This document shows, piece after piece, positions 18,011 through 26,800 of a DNA stretch of 64,000 bases (positions are counted from its first letter, which is position 1; each line of letters opens with the position of its first letter). The notes beneath the pieces are model-generated. The model was not told where the DNA came from. It worked only from the letters and a program-made list of their open reading frames with translations, and did not search any database. A program made the position numbers and the translations under genes. The stretch is from Ignavibacterium sp. (GTDB taxonomy: Bacteria > Bacteroidota > Ignavibacteria > Ignavibacteriales > Ignavibacteriaceae). Where the stretch lies: contig JAGXRK010000062.1 of assembly GCA_018335755.1 (NCBI GenBank), positions 62,001 through 126,000 on the forward strand, read 5' to 3'.

Positions 18011-19741
18011 TTATTCGAAATGAAATACTAATGGATGGTTCTTTAATTCAAATGCTGGTTGAATATTTAACACAACATCACTTTCAACAGTTTTGAATCC
18101 GGTTTTTCTAACTGTTATACGGTAAGTACCCGGCCCAAGCATCATATCTGCTGGAGTTGTTCGATTTGTGTTTTCACCATTGATAAATATATTACCCCAG
18201 AAAGAATCACCAGATTTATTTAATGATTGAATGGTTACCTTTTGCTGAAAATAGCAGGTAATGTTTTTAGTCTGGTTTGGCGACAAGTCAACATTTAATA
18301 ATTTCTCACCAAACTGCGTATTAACAAATTTTACCGTATGATTTCCTGCTGTTACTTCTGAACGAATAGCATCCTTACCGGAACCAACCTGTCTGTTACC
18401 GATAAAAATAGTTCCTTCTGGTTCTGCTTTAAGCACCAATGTAGATGTTGAAACCGGTGCCTGTGAAGTAACAGGTTTTAACGGCACCTGAAGATTATTC
18501 ATTCCTTCAAAAAGTCTGTAATCATTTGCTGTCCATTGATTATATCCGGATAATCTAACTTTAATATTATAGCTGTCTGTTTTTAACGAATCTATAATTA
18601 GAGGAGTGCTGCCGATATTTTTATCATTAATAAAAACTGTAGCTCCGCTTGGTTCCGAACTTATCGAAAGTGAAGCAAGAATATTATTGGTGGTTAACAA
18701 AGTATCCGTTTTTTGTTCATCTTTATCTGTTTCGGAGTCTTTCTTATCACCAAGTCCAATTGATAAATAAGCTATTAATGCTGCAATGATTATAAATCCG
18801 ACCGCAGAATAAATATAAACAGGTTTAAAGCTTTTCTTCTTTGGTTCTGTTTTCATTTGTGTTTTCGGATCTAATACCACTCTTGTTTTATCGTCAACCG
18901 GCTGCTCATCAACCTGGATGTTTTCGAGTTCGGCAAGCATGTCAGTAACTGTTTGATATCGCTTATCAGCATCCTTCTCAATGGCTTTCATTATCATCTT
19001 AACAAAAGCTTTAGGAATGAGAGGGTTGTATTTTGATGGTGGTGGTATTTTACCCTCAACAATCTGCTTCTGAATGCTGAACTCGGATTCTGATCTTTCA
19101 AAAGGAGTTCTTCCCGCAAGCATTTCATAAATTGTCATACCAATTGCATAGATGTCACTTCTTTTATCAACATTCTTCAAACCTTTTATCTGTTCGGGAG
19201 ACATATAGTATAAGGTGCCGGCAGCAATTTGCGTTACAGTGCTTTGGGCACCGTGATCCTGCACTACTTTTGCTAAACCAAAATCCATCACTTTAACTGT
19301 TCCGTCATCACAAAGAAGTATGTTGTTTGGCTTTATATCTCTGTGAATTACTCCCACCTTATGAGCGTGACCAATTGCTTTAAGAAAATGTCTGGCAATT
19401 TCTTTTGTCTCAGCCGATGAAAACCTCCCTTTCTCCCTTATCCACTCTGAAATTGTTTTGGCCTGTACATATTCCATAACCATGAACAAACCATATTCTG
19501 TATCTCTTAATGCATAAACTCCGACTATGTTGCTGTTTTCAAGGCGGGCAAGTGCTTTGGCTTCGGTTTTAAATCGGTTTAGAAAATTGTCATCTTTGGC
19601 AAGCAACGGATCAATCATCTTTAATGCAACAACTTTTTCAAGACTCATATCAATTGCCTTAAAGACTACACCCATTCCCCCACGGCCTATGATTTCAAGT
19701 ATCTTGTAATTATCTATTACTTGTCCGACTAATTTATCCAT
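18011..19741 (-). CDS. Transmembrane Ser/Thr protein kinase with PEGA repeats (PpkA-like)
   Basis: Hanks-type kinase of 576 residues, likely the PpkA-like activator of this T6SS. Catalytic features: glycine loop GRGGMG (19-24), Lys41, HRDIKPNN with Asp135, DFG (153-155), and APE-like SPEQ (181-184). A single TM helix (about 309-329) follows, then an extracytoplasmic part with three PEGA-type beta domains (about 357-425, 430-500 and 500-576; the first starts LSISSEPSGATVFIND). Known T6SS threonine phosphorylation pathways pair such a kinase with a PP2C phosphatase and an FHA protein; all three are present here. PEGA domains often bind cell wall or surface partners, so the outside part may read envelope state. 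Co-transcribed with the phosphatase (40-bp gap). Confidence 0.92.
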   Translation of the reverse strand: MDKLVGQVIDNYKILEIIGRGGMGVVFKAIDMSLEKVVALKMIDPLLAKDDNFLNRFKTEAKALARLENSNIVGVYALRDTEYGLFMVMEYVQAKTISEWIREKGRFSSAETKEIARHFLKAIGHAHKVGVIHRDIKPNNILLCDDGTVKVMDFGLAKVVQDHGAQSTVTQIAAGTLYYMSPEQIKGLKNVDKRSDIYAIGMTIYEMLAGRTPFERSESEFSIQKQIVEGKIPPPSKYNPLIPKAFVKMIMKAIEKDADKRYQTVTDMLAELENIQVDEQPVDDKTRVVLDPKTQMKTEPKKKSFKPVYIYSAVGFIIIAALIAYLSIGLGDKKDSETDKDEQKTDTLLTTNNILASLSISSEPSGATVFINDKNIGSTPLIIDSLKTDSYNIKVRLSGYNQWTANDYRLFEGMNNLQVPLKPVTSQAPVSTSTLVLKAEPEGTIFIGNRQVGSGKDAIRSEVTAGNHTVKFVNTQFGEKLLNVDLSPNQTKNITCYFQQKVTIQSLNKSGDSFWGNIFINGENTNRTTPADMMLGPGTYRITVRKTGFKTVESDVVLNIQPAFELKNHPLVFHFE

Positions 19742-19781
19742 AATAAACTAACAATTTCTTTAAATAATTTTGGAATAAAAT

Positions 19782-21677
19782 TTATTTTCTTGTTCCCCGT
19801 ATATGCAGGTTTGTGAACTTAGCATGCACATCGGGACCCGCAATTAAACCAACTTTGCCGGAAATTTTATCCGGGCCTTCCCAGTTTCCTAAAAGTTTTG
19901 TATCGCTGAATATATGTATTCGGTTATTGGAGCTGAGTATTTTTAATTTCCATACCCCGCTGCCTTCAAGCTGAGGAGCATTCATCCGAGTAAGCTGCTC
20001 TGAATTACTTCCGGAGATCTTTTGAAGAGAGAATCCTGACTTTTGACAATTAAGCAGGTAATATTCTTCTCTTCCTATATTACCAGTTTGATTATATCCG
20101 ACAATCAAACCAACCATTGATTTATTATCCGGCAGATTTGCTTTTATCTCAATTGAAACTTCTGCATTAACGAGTTCCTGTCTGAAAACAGATTTCTTCT
20201 CAAAAGAACCTGCAGTAAATTCAATTTCTTTATTATCTATACTGTATTGATTAGATGGCAGATTCAAAAAATTCCATTCACCGGGAGTGAAATTATTAAC
20301 AACCAGAATTCCTGTTTCTTTAAAGCCCGGCTGTGGAAGAGGAAGCGTTTCAATTTCAACCGGTTTATCGGGTGTTCCATAATTGATTTGGTTTTCACAT
20401 ATTTTTATTAGGGTATGCACTCTTTCATTTTCAGGCTGAAGTTCTTTTACCTTATAATAATAGTTTAATGCATCTTCGAAATTGTTATCAGCCATTTTTT
20501 CATCTGCTGTTTTCAGATAAGATAGTGCAATTTGATTTATACCCTGAATTGCGGAAAAGTTCATTGGCGCTTCATCAAGTATTTCTCTGTAAAGATCCAG
20601 AGCAGTTTCAAGCCTTCCATTTTGAAATAATTTGTCGGCACGCATCAGAAGATCTTTATACTTTTCATCAGTATCATTATGCCCGGATTGATCAGACGAA
20701 TCAACTATTGGCGGGATAATAATTTCTTGGGTATCATCTGAAGAGCTAAAAATCGATGTTATTGAATCCTTGAAGGTATAGCCAGCTATTAAAAGTAAGA
20801 TCACTACTGCAGCAGCTATGATTGGTGTTTTACTCTTTTTTGGTTTAGGTTCCTTGTAAACACTTACTCTCTCAGGTTCATTAGTAACTTCAGGTACCGG
20901 GGCAGCCGCAGATTTCTTAACGCCTATTTTTATAACCTGAACGGTTACATTATCCTTGCCGCCTCTTTCATTTGCCAGTTCAACTAATTGTTTACAGGCA
21001 ATTTGTGTGGGGTTTTCTGAAATTATTTTAAGAATTTCACTTTCTGTAATTTTAGCCAGACCATCAGAACAGAGCAGATATGCCTGACCGCTTCTTAAAT
21101 CTACATTCTGAATAATATCTACTTTAACTTTTTCTTCTACACCGAGGGCACGCGCAAGCACTGAACGTGAAGGATACACTTTAGCTTCGGCAGGAGTAAG
21201 AACACCTTCTTTAAGCATTGCCTGAACCTGAGTATGATCTTCTGTCAGCTGTTCTATTTTTCCATTTTCTATTCTATAAACTCGTGAATCACCGACATGA
21301 CCGATAATGCCTTTATCCTCCTGTAATAGAAGCACTGTGCAGGTTGTTCCCATTCTCGATAATTCTGTGGATTTACCAGAAGCTTGATATATGTTTGTAT
21401 TGGCCGCAACAATAACTGAATGGAGAGCATCTGCAAGATTAAAATGATCTGATTTAGCATACGAATTACAAACTGTTTCCACTGCTATATTGCTTGCCTG
21501 TTTACCTCCGGTATGACCACCCATTCCATCAGCTACAATGAATAACTGACCTTTTTCTGTGTATAGATTTAGATCATCTTCGGGAAACTTACCGTAGCTA
21601 TCCTGGTTCTCTGTTCGAACCATACCAATATCAGATAGTCCGGAATATTCTAAGTAAAGTTTTTGTGTTTCTGACAT
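19782..21677 (-). CDS. Transmembrane PP2C-type phosphatase with TPR and C-terminal lectin-like domain (PppA-like)
   Basis: Protein phosphatase of the PPM family, 631 residues, expected to reverse the neighbouring kinase. Metal-site motifs: RTENQD (21-26), DGMGGH (50-55 region), GHVGDSR (126-132), SDG (204-206) and DN (242-243). Unlike the soluble PppA of Pseudomonas (about 240 residues) it continues through a TM helix (about 284-302), TPR-like helices (about 340-435) and a C-terminal domain (about 465-631) with the look of a concanavalin-like/DUF1080-type sandwich. The enzyme end is cytoplasmic and the rest should lie in the periplasm. The extension is the odd point: both kinase and phosphatase here are transmembrane, with different outside domains. 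Confidence 0.88.
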   Translation of the reverse strand: MSETQKLYLEYSGLSDIGMVRTENQDSYGKFPEDDLNLYTEKGQLFIVADGMGGHTGGKQASNIAVETVCNSYAKSDHFNLADALHSVIVAANTNIYQASGKSTELSRMGTTCTVLLLQEDKGIIGHVGDSRVYRIENGKIEQLTEDHTQVQAMLKEGVLTPAEAKVYPSRSVLARALGVEEKVKVDIIQNVDLRSGQAYLLCSDGLAKITESEILKIISENPTQIACKQLVELANERGGKDNVTVQVIKIGVKKSAAAPVPEVTNEPERVSVYKEPKPKKSKTPIIAAAVVILLLIAGYTFKDSITSIFSSSDDTQEIIIPPIVDSSDQSGHNDTDEKYKDLLMRADKLFQNGRLETALDLYREILDEAPMNFSAIQGINQIALSYLKTADEKMADNNFEDALNYYYKVKELQPENERVHTLIKICENQINYGTPDKPVEIETLPLPQPGFKETGILVVNNFTPGEWNFLNLPSNQYSIDNKEIEFTAGSFEKKSVFRQELVNAEVSIEIKANLPDNKSMVGLIVGYNQTGNIGREEYYLLNCQKSGFSLQKISGSNSEQLTRMNAPQLEGSGVWKLKILSSNNRIHIFSDTKLLGNWEGPDKISGKVGLIAGPDVHAKFTNLHIRGTRK

Positions 21678-21721
21678 TTTATGTTTTTGATTTTTTAAGT
21701 AAGAATACGGTTTAATTATTA

Positions 21722-23218
21722 TTACATGCTTCCAACTGCATAAATTGCTTCCTCAAGCGGATTGTCAAAATCAAATCCGAATAATCTTGGATTCTCACCA
21801 ATTACAGCAGCGGAAAAAATGTAATAAACGTAATTGTAAGTTTCATCAGGAAATTTTTCTCTGTATTTGGTTAACAAATTCCAGAAATTTCTTTCGCGCG
21901 GATTTTCCGGCAACTGCCGGATTAATCTTATTATATTTCCTTCACCCCAGTTGTAGGAAGCCATTACAAGAAGGCCTGATGCCTGTGCGTCGGTTTTATA
22001 AATATCTTTTATATATCTTGCTGCCGCACTTGTAGCTTTAGGAAAATTGAATCTTTCATCACCCGGATCATACACATTTTGTCCGAATAGTGGACCAATT
22101 TTTAGACCGTATCTTTGTCCGGTTTGCGGAATGAATTGCCAGATACCTTTTGCAAAACCGTAACGTGTTGGAGGACCTACGATCTGCTCACGAAAATCAC
22201 TTTCCTGTAATGCGAGATAGAAATACTGAACAGGCAACTGATTTAGAGTTAGATAGTTCACTATCACTCTATCGAAACCTCTGCTTGTAGCACGGTCAAG
22301 CGCTTTAATCAGGCGATCGCTTGATTGCCATTTTTTAATATACTTTTTTACTTCATCGATGAATCCCCTTGGCATTGTTAATTCACTTTCACCAAGTAGT
22401 CGAGACATTTTAATAATCAGTTTATCTTCCTCACTGATATTGTAAATGCCAAGATCGTCAACAATTTTATTGTAATTGTTTTCAAGTTCCTGCCGTTTCG
22501 CATCAATTCTTGCAAGTGCCTCTCTGATTTGGGGATCATCTGATTCCTGCAGGACATCTTTTAAAGTAGCTATTTCAATTTCCAGTTCCTTCATATTATA
22601 AAAAACATTTTCAGCAAGTTCACGCTGCTTATTTTCTTTAACATTAAGATAAATAGCATAAACTCCGGCAATTAGAGCAAAAACACCAACAGCAATTAAG
22701 AGTTTAACATATTTTGAAGTTTGTTTCTTTTTAACAACTTTAAAAGCCTGTCTCATCATCCGTGTATGATCACCAATATGCTGATCATCCAGGGTTTCAT
22801 CAAAATATCTTTTAATGTATTGTGTTACTGAAGGATCATTAGGTGAAGGTGCAGAAATTTCAATTTGTTGAGGCGCTTCCTTTTCAACGAGTGATAGTAA
22901 TAAAACAGGACCGTCATTGCCAAGTTCAAGTGAAAGGTTATTCTTCAGTTCAACTCTATCAATTTTATTTCCGTTTAAAAATGTGCCGTTGCTGCTGAAT
23001 TTATCTACTATCCACCAGCTCTCTTGTTCCTTAATTACTTCGATGTGAACACGGCTTACTACTCCGGATTCAATTTTTATTGAGCATTCATCTGATCTGC
23101 CGACAGTAAAAGTATCCTGAAAAAAATATTCATTTTTAACAGATGTGCCTCGTTCTATTTTTACCTTAACTATTTGGTAAGTGTTCGGCTTATTTTCAGA
23201 AAGTTTTGTGTCGTTCAT
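21722..23218 (-). CDS. FHA domain-TM-lytic transglycosylase fusion
   Basis: 498 residues. The N-terminal cytoplasmic FHA domain (about 15-110) has its phosphothreonine-binding marks: GRS (40-42), SRVH (55-58) and SNGTFLNG (76-83). A TM helix (171-191) and a coiled-coil region (about 195-255) follow, then an SLT/MltD-type lytic transglycosylase domain (about 320-450) with catalytic Glu339 in ALQES, GIWQFIPQTGQRYG (358-371) and ASYNWGEGN (420-428). It would cut glycan strands in the periplasm. T6SS machines need local wall opening, done in some bacteria by MltE or TagX; here the enzyme is fused to a phospho-reader inside the operon with the kinase and phosphatase. The link to T6SS assembly is inference from that context. 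Confidence 0.9.
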   Translation of the reverse strand: MNDTKLSENKPNTYQIVKVKIERGTSVKNEYFFQDTFTVGRSDECSIKIESGVVSRVHIEVIKEQESWWIVDKFSSNGTFLNGNKIDRVELKNNLSLELGNDGPVLLLSLVEKEAPQQIEISAPSPNDPSVTQYIKRYFDETLDDQHIGDHTRMMRQAFKVVKKKQTSKYVKLLIAVGVFALIAGVYAIYLNVKENKQRELAENVFYNMKELEIEIATLKDVLQESDDPQIREALARIDAKRQELENNYNKIVDDLGIYNISEEDKLIIKMSRLLGESELTMPRGFIDEVKKYIKKWQSSDRLIKALDRATSRGFDRVIVNYLTLNQLPVQYFYLALQESDFREQIVGPPTRYGFAKGIWQFIPQTGQRYGLKIGPLFGQNVYDPGDERFNFPKATSAAARYIKDIYKTDAQASGLLVMASYNWGEGNIIRLIRQLPENPRERNFWNLLTKYREKFPDETYNYVYYIFSAAVIGENPRLFGFDFDNPLEEAIYAVGSM

Positions 23219-23269
23219 TTAGCTTTGTGAGATTGCAGATTAAACACTCTGCATCAGTTATGTTTGCTT

Positions 23270-23845
23270 TTACTTCTTAGGAGCACCCGGTTTGAAACTT
23301 AGCATCATTCTTACTACCGATGGACCAATGGTCTGTCTTGTTTTTTTTGTGAATGATGCAGTCATTTTATAAGCAGTATTATCTTTTAAAGTGTAAACCT
23401 GATGTTGATATATTCTTAAATCAGTCGGATACCAGGAAAATACTGCTTCATATGCATCTGAGCCATCATCAAGTTTTAAGGAACCTTCCTTCAGCAGGAT
23501 ACAGCCCTTAAGTTCGTCTACAAGAGTTTTTATTTGCCATTCAGCGTATTCGTTTACATTGTCAAATGGACAATCCGGATCAACATTTACAATAACATTA
23601 TGCTGAATACCATCGGTAACCGGACCGGTTAGTGTGAATATAGTTTTATCCTGCCAATCCTCGAGCATCTTTAAAGAAAACTGATCAGCATTATAGGGTC
23701 TGGTTTTATCTTCGACCTTTTTTGGCTGGGCTTTAGGTTGTTCCTTAACCACTGTGTCCGGGGAAGTTGATTCAACCTTTTGCTCAGATTCTTTCTTCTC
23801 TTCAGGCTTGCTTTGAAATTGTCGGTAGTAATCGGGGATTTTCAT
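23270..23845 (-). CDS. DcrB/DUF1795 (EagR-like) protein
   Basis: 191-residue protein without a signal peptide. The first 50 residues are charged and low-complexity (E/K/Q/P-rich); residues about 55-185 look like a DcrB/DUF1795 domain (motifs FTLTGPV, NVIVNVD, EWQIKTLVDEL and YEAVFSWYP). This fold includes the EagR chaperones that shield hydrophobic segments of T6SS effectors before loading onto VgrG/PAAR. It sits between the effector/immunity genes and the regulatory genes, 10 bases after the lipoprotein gene. No Rhs or prePAAR-TM effector is visible, so if it is a chaperone its client is probably one of the two OmpA-type effectors or an effector elsewhere. Family call is moderately sure. Confidence 0.65.
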   Translation of the reverse strand: MKIPDYYRQFQSKPEEKKESEQKVESTSPDTVVKEQPKAQPKKVEDKTRPYNADQFSLKMLEDWQDKTIFTLTGPVTDGIQHNVIVNVDPDCPFDNVNEYAEWQIKTLVDELKGCILLKEGSLKLDDGSDAYEAVFSWYPTDLRIYQHQVYTLKDNTAYKMTASFTKKTRQTIGPSVVRMMLSFKPGAPKK

Positions 23846-23855
23846 AAAACCAATT

Positions 23856-24437
23856 TTAGTTTTTTAACGAAGCTATCTTTAAAAGTGTCTCTATTTTTTT
23901 TATTTCCCACTCAAAAACCGTAACCTTACGCTCAATCAGAGGAGTATATGCTTTGGTAAATACTTTTATTAGCTCATTAGTGTTTTCATTAGTTAATCGT
24001 TCACGCAATTTTGAGTTATTCTCAAATGGAAATGAAAGTTTTGAAATTCGTGGTTCCCATTGTAATTCTTCATTCGACAGCTCATTCAGCTTTATTGCCA
24101 ACCCTGTTGGTGGAATATTACCCAATTGGTCATATAAAACAGTTGGTTTCTTATTTTCAAAGAATGCTGCAAATGCAATCCTCGCACCGGGCTTCCAGTC
24201 TGAAATTAAATCAGGTTTATCTTGCGGAGGTACTTCACCACTATCTCCTGAAACAGAAAATCCGAAATCAAAGGCTCCTTCGCCGGTGTATATTTCATAG
24301 TAAAGAATTGCTCCTTCTATCGGATTACCATTTTCATCTAAAATAACTGCCCGGATTTGCTGATTGGAGAGACATCCTGTGATAAACGTAATTGGTGAAC
24401 TTAGTATTAGTATAATGAATACTAATTTAATTATCAT
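23856..24437 (-). CDS. Lipoprotein; candidate immunity protein for the C39-like effector
   Basis: 193-residue predicted lipoprotein (lipobox ITGC, Cys22). The start of the mature part (IRAVILDENGNPIEGAILYYE) resembles a transthyretin/carboxypeptidase-regulatory-like fold; the C-terminus is helical and charged. Its ATG overlaps the stop of the effector gene (ATGA at 24434-24437), so the two are translationally coupled, which is typical of toxin-antidote pairs. A periplasm-facing lipoprotein is a sensible guard against a cell-wall or periplasmic peptidase. I do not recognise the family, and immunity is inferred from position and localisation only. Confidence 0.6.
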   Translation of the reverse strand: MIIKLVFIILILSSPITFITGCLSNQQIRAVILDENGNPIEGAILYYEIYTGEGAFDFGFSVSGDSGEVPPQDKPDLISDWKPGARIAFAAFFENKKPTVLYDQLGNIPPTGLAIKLNELSNEELQWEPRISKLSFPFENNSKLRERLTNENTNELIKVFTKAYTPLIERKVTVFEWEIKKIETLLKIASLKN

Positions 24438-26785
24438 CTTGCTTTCGTTCCTTTGAATACTGGATCCTTAGGATATAGAGGAATAAATGTACATTCATCA
24501 ACCGAAGTAAATGCATCCACAATATCTCCTCCGGCTGCTTTCCACTTATTATAAAACGCGGTATCGGAGTCAACATCATTTCCCACCGGAGCCCTTTCAT
24601 AGAGAACTCCGGGAGTTCTCTCTGCAACTACAATTTCAAGATCGGCACCGGAATTATTCATGAAAAAACGATTCCCATCATAACCAACCACTGTTTTCCA
24701 GTGATAGCTTGAGAGCGTATATTCTTCTTTTACAAGTATAAGTACAGGAATGCCTGCTTTGAGCCAGAGCTTAAGCACTTTAAGAGCTCTCTGCTTATTT
24801 AATTTCTCAGCATCATTGTCTCTTCCAAACATATTGAATTTCTGAGCAGCATTAACAATATCTCCTGGTGTCCGGGCACCATTAATTGTATCATCAACAT
24901 TTCCTGCCTTAGCATAAAGATTACCGTTTTTTTCAGCCGGATTATTAGTGTAAGGGAACCAGTAATTCATCGCAGTAGAAAAACTGTATGGACCGCAATT
25001 ATTGGTTTGTCCCTGGTCCTGCCAGCACATATCACCCTGAACTAAACAGCGTGGAGGTGGTTCTGGTAAAGCATCAATTGCTGCTGTTGACTGATTCGAT
25101 GCAGATAGTTCAACTAACTGATTTACCAAGTTTTCATCATAGAAATGATGCGCAGGTATATCAATATTATCGCCGGCAGGTAGAATTTCATTGAATGAAC
25201 CTACATTTAACATTCCGCCTGTGTTTACCTTATGTACAAAAATAATTTTAACTTTTGGAACAGGAAGTGCAGACAAAGTACCTACCCACATCGGATTATT
25301 TCCCGGATTTCCAAGATGAATTAAATCAATCGGAGTGCTTCCTTTCCATCGCTCCTGTCTTTCTTTCTCCCTGCAATCTCCATAACCAACAAAGCCGGGT
25401 TTACCAGATTTTAAAGTTGCATGGTATCCAATCGTATAATTCTCATTCCATTCAACCATTTTAATTTCATCAGGTCTCTCTCCATCAATCCGAACCCCTC
25501 TGATAATTATCCAATCCTTTTGTTCCCAAATATTTAATTCAATTTTTGCATCTGAACCGCATGGAATATCAAACGGACCAAGAAGCGGTAATCCGCTTTT
25601 ATCTTTTTTAAAATAAGTATTCTGATTTAGTGTGAGTAAATCTGATCTGTGACTAAAATAAAAGTAGCCTTCCCTGTTACAATCAATCCTCATCGGATTA
25701 CCACTGCTCATACTACATAGCTTACCATCTTTAATGCTATACCTGCTGATACTTTTTATATTATTAGTTTCATCATCAAAGTAAACCAGATAAGCATAAA
25801 CTGAATGCATTCGTACAAAATTTGAAGCGCCCGGTTGTTCGATTGTAAATAAGGTTGGTATTGATTGAGGTCGTGGATGCACATGAACCGGCAGATAATC
25901 CCGATTTGTAGAAGTTGCTGGATATAGCGGACACAAATCTTCCTGACATTGATTTCCGGCATGGCAGTCCAGGTTAAAAATTTCTTCCGGATCGAAAAAA
26001 AGTATTTCAACTCTTCTGTTACGATGGCTTCGAAAATTATTTTTCTCTGATTCTTCGATTGGCCAATTTTCTCCACAACCAACAAATTTTTTATTGTTAA
26101 ACTGCCATTTTAAGGAAGATCGTGACTGAGTCAATTCATTAGAAGTAATATCCAACATTTTTGCAAGTTCGTCCTGATAAATATCAAAAAATGCACCCCA
26201 GGTTTGGGTGCCAACAATCCCATCTTCCTTTATTGACTGGTTAAATTCCTGGTTATAATAGATCTGGAAGTTTTCAATAGCAGTTTTTGTTTTTGTTCCA
26301 ATAATTCCATCAATACCATCAGGATCACAATCGACCATTCTTTTCCCTGAAATCCATGTAAGTATCTGTTGAACGTCTTCATTCTTGTTTTTGCTTTTGA
26401 CAATCTGAACCCATCTATCTTTATTACCCTCAAGAAGATTTAATACAGATTCAGCGCGCAATTCAGAAAGAGTAAGATTATAGCTTTTCTGCCCGCTCGT
26501 ATCTGCATGTCCGGCAATCAGAATTTTTTGTTCGGGAAATTCCTGCAAGCGGATGAATACTGTTTTCAGAACTGCCAATCCGGTAATTTTATTTTCTTTT
26601 GGTTCGGTACCCGATGTATCTTCAATAGAATCAGGCATCATTACTGCACTATTCAACCTGAAGAATACATCTTCGATTTCTAAAACAAAAAAACGGGATC
26701 GGAATAAATTAATAAGATAAGAACTTCCCGTTCCAAAACTTATGCTCCCTTTTAAAGATAAACTTGTTGCTGTAACCGATTTCAT
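24434..26785 (-). CDS. T6SS effector candidate: OmpA/PG-binding module + C39-like cysteine peptidase
   Basis: 783 residues, no signal peptide. N-terminal module: first half of an OmpA_C-like domain (about 33-120, with AGHADTSG 91-98), an inserted peptidoglycan-binding repeat (about 150-205, DGIDGIIGTKTKTAIENFQ), and the OmpA end (FVGCGENWPIE...RNRRVEILFFD, 234-265). A middle region of about 300 residues (290-580) has no clear assignment. C-terminal papain/C39-like peptidase: Gln591 and Cys597 in the QGQTNNCGP stretch, His695 in YHWKTVVGYD, then an Asn-rich third site (near 710). Module 1 is homologous throughout to that of the metalloprotease effector at 28839-32183. Substrate may be peptidoglycan stem peptides or proteins. 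Preceded by a stand-alone adaptor and followed by an overlapping lipoprotein. Confidence 0.82.
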   Translation of the reverse strand: MKSVTATSLSLKGSISFGTGSSYLINLFRSRFFVLEIEDVFFRLNSAVMMPDSIEDTSGTEPKENKITGLAVLKTVFIRLQEFPEQKILIAGHADTSGQKSYNLTLSELRAESVLNLLEGNKDRWVQIVKSKNKNEDVQQILTWISGKRMVDCDPDGIDGIIGTKTKTAIENFQIYYNQEFNQSIKEDGIVGTQTWGAFFDIYQDELAKMLDITSNELTQSRSSLKWQFNNKKFVGCGENWPIEESEKNNFRSHRNRRVEILFFDPEEIFNLDCHAGNQCQEDLCPLYPATSTNRDYLPVHVHPRPQSIPTLFTIEQPGASNFVRMHSVYAYLVYFDDETNNIKSISRYSIKDGKLCSMSSGNPMRIDCNREGYFYFSHRSDLLTLNQNTYFKKDKSGLPLLGPFDIPCGSDAKIELNIWEQKDWIIIRGVRIDGERPDEIKMVEWNENYTIGYHATLKSGKPGFVGYGDCREKERQERWKGSTPIDLIHLGNPGNNPMWVGTLSALPVPKVKIIFVHKVNTGGMLNVGSFNEILPAGDNIDIPAHHFYDENLVNQLVELSASNQSTAAIDALPEPPPRCLVQGDMCWQDQGQTNNCGPYSFSTAMNYWFPYTNNPAEKNGNLYAKAGNVDDTINGARTPGDIVNAAQKFNMFGRDNDAEKLNKQRALKVLKLWLKAGIPVLILVKEEYTLSSYHWKTVVGYDGNRFFMNNSGADLEIVVAERTPGVLYERAPVGNDVDSDTAFYNKWKAAGGDIVDAFTSVDECTFIPLYPKDPVFKGTKAR

Positions 26786-26800
26786 AAAATAATATTCATC

